A stretch of DNA of 64,000 bases from contig PTFA01000082.1 in NCBI GenBank assembly GCA_003342895.1, positions 124,001 through 188,000 of the forward strand, given 5' to 3'. The notes beneath the pieces are model-generated. The model was given only the letters and a program-made list of their open reading frames with translations, was not told where the DNA came from and did no database searches. The position numbers and the translations under genes were made by a program. Below, in pieces: positions 1 through 13,796 of the stretch (its first letter is position 1; every line of letters starts with the position of its first letter). Source of the DNA: Casuarius casuarius. Lineage: Eukaryota; Chordata; Aves; Casuariiformes; Casuariidae.

Positions 1-3000
1 TGGCTGGGAGGAAAGTAAGCACAAAATCTCTTCCTTCTGGCAGCAGCAAAGTTTTACAGATCTGTTCAGCAGCACATGAAATTACTGCATTAACTTGCTC
101 TCTGAAGCTCTGCAAAAGAGAACTGCATTTCCACTTAGCTCCTAAACTTATCATCTCTTTGCTCTAAAAAAAAAATGCTGATATAGAAATAAAAAAGGAA
201 TACTGATAGAGAAACAAAAGTTCAACACTCATTCAGATGTCAATTCCCAAAAAGTAAAACTGAAACAATCTACTATATAGCAAACCTAGAAAGAAAGAAC
301 CTATTTTTTTCATGAAAGAATTACATAAAGGAATTAAAAAATTGGTCTTCAAATACAGTTGCAGGACTACCTGACTACTATGTCCTGCAGACCTGAAAAC
401 AAGTTCAGCTTTAACTGTGACCTCCTGATTGATAACACTGACTGATAAAAGCTATATAAGGAGTGTTTCAGGGCTTCAATTAAGTCACAAGTTAAACAGA
501 CATAAAAGACCAGCACTGGAAAGAAAATGGGTTGCAAATGGCAACCAGGAAAGTTAGAGGCAGTATCTCTACATAATCTCTCAACAAATGCTAACAGTTC
601 AGCAAGAACTAACTCAACTTCCGGAAGAAAAGGTGTGGGGATAAGTATATTAGATCAAGTCACGTACCTAACATATGCCTACCAACTCTTCCAGAATGAT
701 CACTCTTCAGACCTCAGACAAAATTATTTATGGTATGATGTTTTGTCAAGATGGACCAAACCTGGTCAAGACTATAACAATTAATCTACAAACAAATTTA
801 AGAAATTGTATAGAATAAACTTGTGATCACTACAGGTGACAAACTCAGAATACTTCCATCAATTTTAAAGATGTCAAGTTTCTCTATCATAACAACTTCA
901 TTTTCACACACCTCCATCTCAGCAACTTTGGTATGACTACAGAAGAACTCAAAACTATTTCTCTTCTAGCAATCCACCTGGTTTTCATCTCACTTCAAGC
1001 AAACCAGAAAAATAGCAAGTGCAAAGACAAAAAAACCCCCAAGTTCTGTCATGCAATAGGATTTTTTTTTTTTTTTTAAATCATTGATACAGGAACTCTG
1101 AAATAGGCTAAAAGTATCAAGACAGGAAGTGAAGTAATGAAAGTTGAAGTTTAAAAACATCCACATGATGAAGTAGACNATTCTTTCAATTAACTAGCTC
1201 AGGAAAACAAACAAACACACATAAGTAGGCCCTTATTAAGGGCACTTCATTCCTTTTCAAACTTCTGGTTGTGATATTTTATCTGTTGTGAATATTTTTT
1301 AAGCTATCAGTAATCCTGAGGTTCAGCATGTCAAAATATTTGCCCTGAATGCACAAACAGTAGTTAAGGGAAGAGGAGAGTTCCCCTATACTGGTACAAT
1401 AAAGAGTCTGGCGATGGCCCAGATAACTTAGTTTAGATTTAAATGTGTATTAACTGACTTAAGACTTTACACACTGTTCCACATGTTGCCATCTTTTATA
1501 ACTTCTTCTGTTAATGCTTTTAATGATCCATTTTGCTAAACACTTTTTCCAGCTTATTATTTCCACTGTGTAATTGTTTCCCCCTGTTGACAGCAGTAGC
1601 ACAGATCAGCATTGCAAAGATTAGAGTTTGACTTTAGTTCCCTCTGTTAATGTTAAAAAGCTGAAGCTTTTAGAAACTATACTAAGGATAAAATAAAAAG
1701 GAAAATATGGAATTACCACAGAAGCAAGCATTTTAAGAACTGAAGCTGCTGAAAGTGATAATATTTTTTAATGCTCTGACTCTGCATATTAACACCCATC
1801 TTTGCATTTCTTCTTTATTATGTTTAGGAGGGTAGAGGAATCCAGATGATTCTATGATAAAACAGGACAGATGTACAACTGTGCACTTCTAGGTCTCAAG
1901 TAACTGCATGAATGGTGTTAGGAGTTTGTAACAANTCCCTAAGTGAACAGTTCATAGGGGGGAAAAAAAGGTCTGTTTTTAGCATAAATAAAGGGCAGGA
2001 TTTCCAGATGTGCAACTCTGATCTTAAGCTGTGTAACTGAATCCCCATAAGTTTTGCTTTTGTACTTCTTCCAGTAGCATGGACTCCCAGCTATTGACAA
2101 GCAAGGATGAGGTGAGCTTGTATTCCCATTACATGAAATTCTCACGCTGTTAAGTGTTCACATTGAGCTTGAAAAAGGTGGCAAGGACAGCAAGCTTGTA
2201 GAAGTGTAATATGATGCATTTGCTCAGCCATGGCCTGTTGAAACTAGACAGCAGAAAGTTACCTAGTAGTAGGTGTAGCATCACCTAGAAATCCCAGGTA
2301 TCAAGCATAACTCAAGTGCTCTCCAAGGATTCTTAGGCATAAGTTAGACCACATGCATATGCACATGCACACAAGATCTGCAGGCTCCATTAAGCCCTAC
2401 TGCAAAAAGGTACTGATTAGAAAAAATGTCAACTCACTTATGTCACCATATGCCACATTTGGAGTACATCTTTATTTCAATTAGAAGTTTTAATTCCAAC
2501 TGTATTCATAAACAATGTAATTCTCTGCACAAATACATGGCTTCCCCGTAAGACACTATAATACATTAAAGACATTTGTTAAGTTATGGAAAAAATCTCC
2601 ATACAAACACTGTTCCTAAAGATTAGTAATTTTAAACACTTTTCAACTAGCTAACATTCTGGGCTCTTCAAGGAAGAGATTTCTGCCCCGATCACATTCT
2701 AAGTCTCAGGAAACATGTCCAAAAAAATCCTGAAGTGATATACAGAAAGGTTTTCCAAAAGTGTTTTCAGAATTAAAATTTAGAAGTAAAAGCTTGCTAC
2801 CAACCCATTTTCAACTGCAAGCAGAAAGAACTCCTATCTGGGAAACTTCTTCACCCTACTTGAAAGTAATACTCCTGCCACCAGGATCATGTAAACATCA
2901 AACCTGCATTAGTTTGAAATGTTTTTAAAACAAACATAAGTAAACTCTTACACTGACACAAAAGCAGTTAACCTAATTAAAAGTATGTGCAAATTCTTAA

Positions 3001-6000
3001 AGTAAATCAGTGATTTATTGGGACTTGCTGGGCAGACTTAAATCTGAAGCCTTTCTTCCCAACAGCCAAGACAGACTGTTCTCTTCACCTATCATAGATT
3101 GTATGCAAAGTTATAATCTAACAGATGCATTGCTTCAAGCAAGCCTAAAAGTTGTCTTGCCCTTCCTTGCCCCATATTACCCCTTCTGGTACACCTGCAG
3201 GGGGCTTGGAACAGCTCAGTGAGCCAGAATAGGGAACTAACAAAGGTTAAAGCCAGCCACCCTCTTCTATCAAATCTGTTTTAATCAACGTCAGTTTTGT
3301 CATCTGTTTTGCCAGGGTGGTTCATGTCACTATCTGGCCAGCAGAACACTGACAATCTGAACAGTTTCACTAAACTGCTACTTGTAAAGTTGCTACAGAG
3401 CAGAGAGACAGATCTGTACACAAAATTAGAGAGACTACTGTGAAACTGATTTACATTCAGGGGGTCACTTGCAGTCTCACTAGAAGGTAACTTGGAAGTA
3501 TTATCGGTTAGCTCCCTTCATTTCCTAAAAATATTACTGTTACCCAGAAGCAGATTTGAAGACACAATGGCTTCAAAATACCCCTATAAATTCTACTTTC
3601 AAAAGGTAGCTGGTTTTCCTGGAGCATCCAGTTCTGATGCCCAGCTTTGCAGTTCACTTTTTTCCCCAAGAATAAGTGACAAGCACTCTGGGGGTGAGAG
3701 GGTGAATTGCCTTTAAGCCATCCCAAAAGTGACTGGCTGTATGTCCGTATTGGTTAAAAGTCTTTGCTAAGAGTACTATTCTTCAACAAGCACTAAAAAT
3801 ACTGCATTTCACCAGAACAGCTTGTGTAGATATGGGCACTCCAAGATTTTGAAGACTAACCACTATACTACACATTTATGGCAATACTGATCAAGAGTTA
3901 AGCTATGAACCAGAGTGCTTGCTCATCGTGTTTCTGGCTCTTCTTCCTTCACAGCAGCTCCTACATGTTCAAGCTAAGTGGCTACTGCATTTTAAAAAAG
4001 GAAAGCGATGGGGAGAATGAAGGAAATGAGTCCACAGCTGCAAGTAATCAGACAAGCAGGAATCACCAGAAGGCCAGACTCAGAGGCTTCTCAAGTTGTA
4101 GATCCAGCTGACTTTCAGTCAACAGAAGTTAAAAAAGCAAACAAACCTAAATTATATACTTTATAGAAAAGAATAGTGAAGTTTGGATTCATGGCACAGG
4201 ACCTGATAAACACATTTCTACATACATATATATTTTATCAGTGCAATTTGTACAGAGATTATGTATTACCTAAAAGACCAAAACCCATAGATTACATAAG
4301 CTAATACCTTGAAAACATTTGCCCCACCAAAGCACTGACCAAAAAACCCATTCCAAGTCTTATTTTGAGATGATCCAGTAGATGCTTTTCTATGTCTGAA
4401 AACATTAGACATGCCTTTGAATAAAATATATGTATACAGCTTAACATTTTATATTCCACCTTTACAATCAGGCTTAAAATCCTACAAAATAAATTAGCAG
4501 TTAGTGTCATAATGCCAGTTTTACATGAAGTCATAGATAAGAGCAAGCTTTACTAAAAATCCATTAAACATGCACCCAATTCAAAGAAAAAGCAACAGTA
4601 CTATAGAGGTGGTTAATGCAAACAAGTAACACAGGGCCAAAATGGCATTTAAGTTTCTATTTCCGAGTATGAAGGANAGTTATCCTTTAATCAATCAAGT
4701 GGCTTTTTTGAGAGCACTCTGTCTATGCTAAGAGGAAGATTCAATACCAACACAGCTGTCATGATGAAAGAAATGGGGCAATTTAAGATAGTTTAGCCAC
4801 TTATTTACAGTNCCTCCTTGTGCAGATTCCATCACATTCTCACTTTAATATATGCTGGAAATTGATCCCTCTTCTGGAGCAGCAACAAACCAAGACACCG
4901 ATTACAGTCAGAAGCTTTTTGTTGTTGTTTTTTAAACCATAGGTCAGGAAACAAGTTGCCCATGATCTAGGCTTTGATACTTTGATAGGAGTTTCACAGC
5001 AGGAGTAAATGGCCTAGCTTTAGAAACTTGTAAGCTTGCTACTCTCCTGGGATAAGCCTGGGGTACGTGCATGTGTGTACACACACACACACACACACAC
5101 GTGTGTAAAAACACAACAAGGACAGATTTACATGGCCTGAACAACCTAATTTCAAAGAAGCCCTTTTTTCTGCTAAAGACACTATTTCTTACTATTCAGA
5201 GAACAGATACTTGGGCATGGGAAGCCAGAAGTCAGTTTTAAACATAGGAAGGAGGACTACATTGACTCCACTGGAAAACACTGTCTTCCCACTACTGACA
5301 GGATAATTTGACCACAAGAGGGAATAGCTGATCCTATATATAAAGTATTGCATTTGCATCCTCATTTTTCTAAGCAGTCTTTGGTTAACTCGGTCTTTGT
5401 TAACTCAAATACAAAACAGCAATTTTTATCAAACTCAAGATACTGTAATAATGCTAATAACTTATGGTGTACAAGAAGCCAAGAGCTACAAGTTTACTGA
5501 CATGCACACACACTACTCTAGCAGATAAAACAGATGACTACTTTCCTTAATTCCTTTTTTACAACTAGGAAATTCAGGTATATGGAACCAAGTGCCTTGG
5601 GTCTATTTCTTCAAAGAGATGGCCTGTACAACTGCAAGAACTCTTTTTACAGGGCCCAGAACATGCGCTTAGAACTGTCTCACAGAACTAGCCATGATTA
5701 CAGTTGAAAAGAATCCAGTTAAGACTATCTTCACTCTTGAAGAAAGGTTAGCTAAAACATGGGAGGAAAGGGGAGAAAAAACACCCTTTCAAGTTTGCTG
5801 AGATAAGTTTATAAATACAATCCACTTAACTATTCTCACTAAACTTATTCTTGTGACTATACCTGCACAAACTCATACCAGAGGACAAAAAATGCCAATT
5901 TAGAATTGAGGGGAGGGAAATAATAATTGTTAACTTTTCCATGGTGACACCTAGCTTCCTAAAAGATGAAAAAGATGTTCAGGCTCTCCTTTGTGTGATT

Positions 6001-6445
6001 TTTAAGCAAAAATTTTACTTAAAATNTATTTTACCTTTAAAATCTGAACATGTTAGAAAGACAACTGTGTGGACTAAGAAAAACCAAAATTCATTATGGA
6101 TTAAGGAGTTGACAGTCTCCTGATGTTTAAAAATAACTTGCTATCTAGCAAAGAATGTAAGCAAACTAGTCTTATGAAATTGCAAGTGGGGAAAAAAAAA
6201 ATTTCAACTCATGGATCAGAAAACAATGCTCAGAATTTTGTTTCCTTCGGAAAAGCACTTGTCCCCAACTCTTAAAGTATTTGGGACGAGGAGAGTTTTA
6301 CAGAAGAGTTGTATGATGAAAAGGATGAAATGGGTTATCAGAACAAGGATGCTATAAGCAATGGAGCAGTGGAAAGAGGAGGTTACAAGTTTTCCATTAA
6401 GAATTCACTAAAATGTTGCAACAGAAAAACTGCTTGTTACTTTAC
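1..6445 (-). other. WTAP intron 3 (incomplete), no coding exon found
   Basis: AT-rich sequence downstream of the second WTAP coding exon. It has scattered homopolymer runs and one 45-nt alternating purine-pyrimidine tract (5,063-5,107). I saw no conserved reading frame with acceptable splice sites in phase with WTAP. Short open frames here read as chance translations. Confidence 0.7.
5063..5107. repeat. Alternating purine-pyrimidine tract with central CA repeat
   Basis: 45 consecutive alternating purine/pyrimidine bases: GT/GC-type flanks around an (AC)n core, ending in GTGTGTA. It is potentially Z-DNA forming. It lies in WTAP intron 3. Confidence 0.95.
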
Positions 6446-6617
6446 CTTAGGATCAGCTCATCTCTAGGCAAAACCTTAAAGTCTGCTTCACTAAGTCGAA
6501 CCTATGGAGCAAAACGAGAAGCACAGTTTAACAGGTTGTCATGACTACTTGGAGAAAAAAAGAAACAGTAAGTATTTTTAAACATACCTTCTTTGGGAGA
6601 GGTTCTTCATTCGTCAT
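6446..6617 (-). CDS. WTAP: WTAP, first two coding exons (partial; rest lies beyond the left edge)
   Basis: WTAP is the regulatory adaptor that holds METTL3/METTL14 in nuclear speckles for mRNA m6A methylation. Exon A, 6,617-6,588, reads MTNEEPLPKK and ends at a gtatg donor; its acceptor is at about 6,626. Exon B, 6,501-6,446, reads VRLSEADFKVLPRDELIL plus two bases of Arg, with a ccatag acceptor and a gtaaag donor. Together they match the WTAP N-terminus, including the KKVR nuclear-localisation-like basic run, with a few substitutions. The next WTAP exon (WKQYEAYVQALEG in the family) was not found on the minus strand in 1-6,445, so the third intron must exceed 6.4 kb. About 29 of roughly 396 residues are present. 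The exons are in phase (30 nt, then 56 nt). The gene is transcribed away from ACAT2. Confidence 0.93.
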
Positions 6618-6625
6618 TGTGAACT

Positions 6626-9600
6626 CTAAAAAGGGAGGAGGAAAAAAAGGAGTTTTATTTAATGTCATTACTAGGGTACACAAAGCACACAGCAAGTCAG
6701 ACACTTGTACTTCTTCCTTAAATTTTTATTTATTAGTGATACTGGATTACTGAAATGTTGGTACCATACAACGCAGAGTACAAAAAAAACCACAACAAGT
6801 TTCCTATTGTAATCTACTCACAAGAGGCCTTTACAAAAGCTACACAAAGTCTCTTTCGATATCTGAAAGAATATCAATAAATCAACTCTTCCCTATTTAA
6901 CTAAACAAAACCATCTAACTTTGTCCATATTTGTTTTTAGATCAAACTGACATTTGATACCTGCCTACATCTTTTTTTTTTTTTTTTAAAAACAAGGCAG
7001 AAGATAATTAGGACCTGAGGAAAGTAATTTCTGCTATTATTTCAGTATCTCTTTGGAATAAAAAGAAGTGATTTGGAAACATTACCACTAATATGTGGGG
7101 AATGTCAAAATAGCGACTTTTTCTAACTACTTATTCTCCTACTTTTAAGATTTTGATAAAAAGAAAGTATTGGGCAGTTATTTTAAAACCCTTCGAGTTA
7201 TTTTTAGGAAATACAAGTGACAAATGACTTGGGTACCCCATCAANTACAACTTCTCTTGTCCATTTATAGAACAATGCAATCCTATTACACCTATGTAAT
7301 ACAAGGAGTTGTGGCTAATTAATAGGACATGCTTCCTTACCTCAAAAGGATAGAAAGTATTTTCTATTACTGTGATTATTCAAAAAAAAGCCCACAAAGA
7401 TCATAAGTATATAAGAAACAGAGGCAANCTTTGCTGGAGGCATGCATCTTTGCAATATGCCTTCCAACAGAAGGGCTGCACATAACATTGAGATTTTAAC
7501 CTTAAAAAATTTTTGCCATGCGCATATACCAGAANACAGATGTAGCCAATTCCTCACTTGTTAACAGTTAGCTTCACAAATACAATGCATTTAAGTTGTT
7601 TAAAAAAAATGACTGCAGGGGGGAGAAGGGAGAAGGGGAGAGGAACACACACAACTTATACCAAGTACTCTGACAGTTTGAGCGCTTTTGTGAAAATAAG
7701 TTTTTGAAATCCTAAAGGCCTCACTATCATCAAAAAGTGAAACAAACATATACCAAGTGAAAGACAGCCCCTTCAACTTATATTAACATTCAATATATAG
7801 CACTATGCCAAGCAAAGCTACAATAACATCTACAGTACACAGGTGAAATAGCTTCCAAGGCCTTCATAAAGTAAAAAGTGACATCAGAACCAATGGAAAG
7901 GTTTCTAATAACATTCAATACAGGCATCTCTGACCAATGTCAGCTTCCTATTCCTAATCCTCNTAGCACATAGAATTTTTAGACCAGGGAAGCACTTAAG
8001 TGCCTGTCCTCCCCACCACTACCTTTCTCTCTCACATGAGAAGTTGCTCAAGCATTTTGCTTTAACTTCTGGACACAGCTTCCCACTTAAGATTTTTACT
8101 AAATACAGTTTGAAATGCATTAAAGTGTAAGAGACTATTGATATAAACCAATGATGCTCAATTTAGTCATCCAAAATAACACAAGAAAACTTGAGATCAC
8201 ATGGGGAATGCTCACAGCCCCCTATATTTAGACTGCCTACTTCTCCCATTACAGTTTTCTTAAAGATTTTTAGAAGCCTGAATTCCTTCTGTATTTGGAA
8301 GGAGTCTTGAATATTACAGCAGGTTTAAGTCCCCAAGGGAGAGAGACCTGCCTTTCAAACTTCCCATGGAACTACATTTAGATTAAAATCATACACAGAA
8401 GATGCTATCATATGTCAGAAAGCTATCAGGAGCATACAAATACCAAAAANGATGAGTTTTCTGAAGACTTGGCTTGTGAATCCTGCAGCAGCATACAGCA
8501 AGCTATAAACACTTGAGTGCTGCCCCAACAACAACCGAAAGAAATCAAAGGCTGATGCTCCATCCTTACTGCCTGTCTCCAGACCTAGCACAAGGCTCTC
8601 NCATCCAGTTTTTCCTCACAACAGCACCAAACCACACTATCCTTCTAACCTCTAGGCCCAACACACTGCCATTTATAAAGTCATCTCTTGCTATCTGATA
8701 AGATCCTTTAATGCATGCGCCGAAGATAAAAGTTACGGTCCACTGCATTACCTAAATTATTATTTTACTGCCACCTGTTTTCACTTGTTGGACTAGAATT
8801 GTACACTAAAAAACATCTTAAATATTTTTTAGTAAGGTATTATTTTGGAAAACCTAGGTTGATCACATCTGACCTTCTTACTACTACAGCTAAGTGATTC
8901 TTTTTGTATGTGTGAATTTTGCCTCACTACTCCTATGCAACAGTTTTTTGGGGGGTTTTTTTGTTTTTTTTAGCACATACAGTAACTTACAAACAGCTTA
9001 GGAGTTTGTTATTGCTATAGGTTATATTTCTACCATCGTGCTCAGTGTTTTTGGAAGCAACAGAACATCAGGCTTACTATATCACCTAATTATCACAGTG
9101 ATTTGCCTTAGTTCTTTCTATGCTTAACAGATAAATCTATATACAATAGACATTAACAATATTATTACAACTGAAACATTCATTCTTTGAATTTAACAGA
9201 GTAACTTAAAGTGCTGTGCACCTCTGTGAGATGCATCTCACCATGTCTCTCCTCTGAAACATAGAGGATCTTTCTGCTAAGCAGTTCAGTGATATTTTGC
9301 AAGAGCAGGAAAAACCTGCCATTTTCTGACTGGAATTATCATGATTGCACTTTTCAATTAATATGATGAACAGTTTAACCTGTACTATCCTAAGTAGGCA
9401 CTTTGATGATTTCAGAGCAGTGATATCTGTTACACTCCACAACTTCTACACCTGCTCCTGGCAATGAGCAATATAAATCTGTATCGCAGCCTTAAAAAAA
9501 AAAAAAAGTCATCATGTACACTAAAAGAATTCTCATGTAATCTCACGAAGTCTTAGGCTTTTATAGTAATTAAAATATGAAACGGCTGAAACAGGGAAAG

Positions 9601-9890
9601 CGCATTTTAGTTTCAAGAACTGTGGCTTTCTGTGCACCTTGTACTATGCTATTTAGAAAACATAAGGTTTAAGGATTAAAAAAAAAAAAAAAAAAAAAGA
9701 GCTAAGAGACAAGACAATCAAATAATACCAGACATAACTGAAGTGCTGGTTTACTGGCGACAGCTGAACTAACCCCCAGTTATTCCAAAGATATGAAAAA
9801 GCATTCCGTGGGAAAAGCCCAGCATACGCTCGAGTGTCCCGAAACAAAAAAGTTGCGAAATAAGATCCCGGGCTACGAAAGTTTGCACGC
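6626..9890 (-). other. WTAP 5' intron (between non-coding first exon and the ATG exon)
   Basis: AT-rich DNA between the CpG island and the exon carrying the WTAP start codon. It contains an A-run of about 22 at 9,679-9,700 and no recognisable gene. It is inferred to be the intron behind an untranslated first exon, because the ATG exon is preceded by a splice acceptor and not by promoter sequence. Confidence 0.6.
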
Positions 9891-9899
9891 TAGCCCCAA

Positions 9900-11400
9900 A
9901 GACTGCGGTCGGGAGCTTAGCGGAGCCAGGCCTGGCCCCGCCCCCCTCCCCCCCCAACGGCGGGCTACTGCCGCCGCCGCGCGACCCCGCCTCCTGCGCG
10001 GAGACCCCGCCGGCCCCGGGCCAGGCGCAGCTACAGGCCGCTGACCCGACGGCTCGTCGCAGACATTTGACAGACCCCGCCGCCCCCTCCCTGCAGGCGG
10101 CACAGGCGCTGCCCACCTCGCCCCGTCGGGCCGCTCAATCTCAGCGGGAGAAGAAAAAAAAAACAGAAACAAAACAAACAAGAAAAAACCCCAACGCGTC
10201 TCCCTGGCCCAGAGGGAGCCCCAGCAGCGGCGGCTGCGCCCGAGCGTGGCGGAGCCGGAGGCTGCAGAAGGAGGATCTCAGCGGAGCCGCCAGGCCGGGC
10301 TCACGGCCTCGCATAAAATGGCTGTAAGTGCTTCCGCTCCTCCCCCCGCTCGAGGTGAGGGATAGAGCCGCCAGAGCTGGGCACCCCGGGACCGCGAGGT
10401 GCCCGGTCCCTGCCGAGGGCCCCACTACCTCCCACGGGGAGAAGGGCGGCGATGCCAGGGAAAGGGGGAGTCCGGCCGCAGGGAGGAGCGCTCGCGCGGT
10501 CACTCACCTCCCGCCCGCGATGCGGAGGCCTCACTCTCCCAGCACACCGGTTGCCTGGGCCGCACCCGTCACATCGAGGGCGAAGCGCCGCCACTGCTCA
10601 CACCTGCCGCCACCTCCGCGCCCACAACCGGCTCTACAGGGACCGCTGCTCCGGAGCCGGGGTGGTGGTGGTCGTCGTCGCCGCCGCTGCCGCCGCGTCC
10701 CCCACCCCGCGCTTCCTCACACGCTGCTGCCGCCCGCTCTTTATTTGCGGATTCTCTGCGCTACAAAATGGCGCCCAAGGAGGAAATGAGCGCCCAGCCG
10801 CCCCGCCCTCGGCCGCCCCCCACGTTCGGGGCGGGGGAGGTGCGCGCGCAGACCCGCGCGGCGCGAACCGCCGCAGTGGCCCACGGTGCCGGGGCGCGGG
10901 GCGGCGGTGCTGCACTCACCGGTGCGGCCGGCTGTCCTCGGCTGCTGGCCCCAGCCGCCGCGGGGCTTCCCTCGGGGAGCTCACTCCCCGCTCTTCCTTC
11001 CCCCCGGCAGGCAGCAGGCACTGAGGCGCCACTGCTTTCCCCGTGTGAGGGTTTCCCTGGTTATTTGAATGTTGATTTAAAGCCTGCCAGTTAAACAGGC
11101 AGAGGGGAGGGGCGAGCGCGCGGCGGGCAGCAAGCCGCAGGGCATCATGGGGGCGGGCGGAAGGATACGGTCGTCGCGAGACGCTGTTGGGAGCGAGGGA
11201 GGCGGCGCAGGGGCGTCCCGCGCGGCCCGACCGTGTCGTTCCGGCAGCGAAGGGCCTGTGCTCGGGGGCTGCGGGCTGCCGCAGCACCGACCGCCTGCCC
11301 CCGGCCCTCGCGTGAGACCGGGCATCTGCCAGGGCTGAGAACGGAGCTGCGGCTGGGCAGCGCCTTCTGGGAGGCCTTGTGNAAACGCTCCTTGGCGCCT
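9900..11400. promoter_or_regulatory. WTAP: CpG island, WTAP promoter and untranslated first exon(s)
   Basis: A dense CpG, very GC-rich block sharply bounded by AT-rich flanks. On the minus strand two consensus donors could end an untranslated first exon: GAG|gtgagtg after 10,508 and CCG|gtgagtg after 10,920. Either would splice to the ATG exon near 6,625. On the plus strand there are YY1-like AAAATGGC motifs at 10,315 and 10,765, the first directly followed by a gtaagt donor at 10,324, so transcription may be bidirectional. The several long open frames across this block arise from GC richness and resemble no protein. Confidence 0.75.
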
Positions 11401-13757
11401 TCTTGGAAGACACGCTGAAAAGATAGTGTTTTCGAAAGCAAAGAGTGCGTGTAGCCAGTAGTTAGAATGCAAGATGGGCATACTGCTTTTCAGCATTAAT
11501 TCCGGGGATTTCTGCCTGCCTTTCGAGTTGTGCAATGAAATTTTCACCCAGTTAAATTCACCTCAGTGGCATAAGTGCGCACTACTGTCATCAGTCAGCA
11601 AATAGAAAAAAAAATCCTAGTTGCTTCCAAAGATACTGCTTCCAAGGATATTAAACTTCAGTTTTAACATTTGGGAAAGAAAAATAAAATATACTATTTG
11701 CCCTTAATTGTAGTCTTGCACTGAACAACTACTTTGAAACTGAATTTCTTTCTTGTTATCCATGATTTCTCAAGCAATGCTATTACAATTAAATGTGTTC
11801 CCTTCTTGCCAACAAAGTAATAAAGTTTCTGTAGGCTAAGTTAGACTGTCAGCTGGGTTGCACGGCTGTGATTGCTTGCAACTCTGAATTTCCGTGGAAG
11901 ATGCTACAGAAATCTGTTTTCTTGACTGTGTTACTGCTAACAAAAGTAATACATTCTCTGCAGAAGAGATTCCAGTGTACATATGTGCAGAGCCACATAT
12001 ATATGAATTTTTTTTTCCACTAAGAAATTTTTTTTAATAGCCTGACCACGCTAAGTGACTTGACAGTTGTCACTTGAAATTAAAAAAAGGGAATGTTACC
12101 ACAAGGACAGTGAAATCAAAAGGATTCCTCTGAAGTCCTACTTTTCACGTGAAAAAGATGCACTGTGATTACTCTTTGGGATTCAATGCTCCTTTCACTG
12201 TTTCTTCCTACACAAATACCTTGCACATACTTGTTTTAAGCACTGAAGATACCAATTAACAGATAAAGCCATCACAGAATACAGCAACAGGGAAGAGGTG
12301 TTAATATACAAGAATAGTCCTTGCTGTAAACATTAATGCAGCAAATTGATTTCATTTGCTCATGCACAAATGTAAACATTACAATACTAAAAATACATAT
12401 AAGCCAAGTAGGACAAGAAATGGAAACTTTTTTACGTACAAAAGAGATGCAGAGATGTACTTAAGGCTATTTCTATTCCATATATAAACTACCTAATATT
12501 TTCTATATATCATGATTTAAACACAATTTGCCAATATTTACCAAGGCTAGAGTTTAGCTACTTTTTGTTATGTTGGGAAAACGGGTCTCCAGTCTATCTT
12601 TAATAGTACATGTAAAATTCTAGCTCTGATGGGTCAAGAGATACTGGACCTTAAACCTTCCATTGGTACCTATTGTTCTTCCAGGTCACGAGAATGTAGA
12701 AAATAATCCTGCATTCTTTTCCCTTGTCAGCACTTAGTTATTTTAAATTTAGTTTTACAAGTGTAGATTACATTTATGGGAAATGTACTAGCTGAGCAAA
12801 CGGCAGAGGGACAGAAACACCAAGAGAGAAGTGGATATAGTTTGCAGAGCTTTATATTCTGGCCTTCCTTCTATCCCTTAAAATTATCATGTGTATTATC
12901 AGCCATACTTAAAATTTTTATGAGAGAAAATAAAAACAGCAAATAGTACTAACAAGCACTAGTTATTATACTAGTTATTGTTAGTACTAGTACTCTGATA
13001 CTATTGGGAAGAACACATTTTACTAAAATAGTCTTTTATTCTGCTTGCACAGCACCTAACACAATGAGAACTGTGTCAGTCGGTGTTTTTTAGTGCTACT
13101 GGAATAAACACATTAATAAGCACCTACACTGGGTTGTGTTACAATATAATAGATGGAGCAAATTTCCTTTTCGAATAATAGGTACAAACACAACTCTTAA
13201 TAGTATTGCTTGTCCACAAATGAGAGGACATATAGGCATCTGTCCAAACATGAATGAAAAAGGAGAATTCAAAAAGTAGCACAATGTATATACTGTTAAG
13301 GTGAAGTATAAACCAAATTATGAACACCTGGATAATACAGCTTTCCATAAATTAAACACAAATAAATGCATTTAAGATGAAATTAACCACTGCACCTTCA
13401 TGTATTTGCATCTCCTATTGTGTAAGAGGTCACATGAATTGTATTTAATTGTTGCAGACTCTCTTCTACATTTCGCTTTGATGGAAAACTGGATTAAAGA
13501 AAACTGTATTNACAAAAATGCCATTTGGCATTAGCGTAACAACCCTGTATTCTTACACAACTTTCCACACTTTTTCTAGCTCCATTTTCAAGTCTAGGGC
13601 CTGCTCAGCAGATATGAACAGATTGAAAAAAAAAAAACCAACCTGTATTTCTATTAATATTGTCTCATCTAGTTTTAAGTTCTTCGAAAGGCAACATGTA
13701 GTTCATTAACCTAGTTATTTTCTTGCTGGAAGGCTTGGGGCTTGTAATAGTTCTTAC

Positions 13758-13796
13758 CTGCTTTGTTCTGGATTTCTTGTTTCATGTTACAGCCAA
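13758..13796 (-). other. Candidate minus-strand exon, 39 nt
   Basis: On the minus strand a T-rich tract ending ttccag precedes the segment and CAG|gtaagaa follows it, both close to consensus. Only one frame is open; it contains Met and reads MKQEIQNKA before the donor. No homology is recognised. It may be an untranslated exon of WTAP from a distal promoter, a non-coding RNA exon, or a chance match. Confidence 0.3.

Noticed and set aside
1..109. Minus-strand exon-like segment with a good acceptor (ctcttttgcag) and an open frame to the window edge
   Set aside because: Joined to the preceding WTAP exon it hits a stop within ten codons, and the frame that stays open (SFREQVNAVISCAAEQ...) is not recognised. 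Chance cannot be excluded.
1838..1860. GATTCTATGAT motif resembling a CR1 3' terminus
   Set aside because: Only one copy and no CR1-like sequence adjacent; too short to call a repeat or to use as evidence for a bird.
9769..11547. Overlapping long ORFs in all frames of the WTAP CpG island
   Set aside because: Stop-poor because GC-rich; low-complexity Arg/Pro/Ala translations and no family resemblance.
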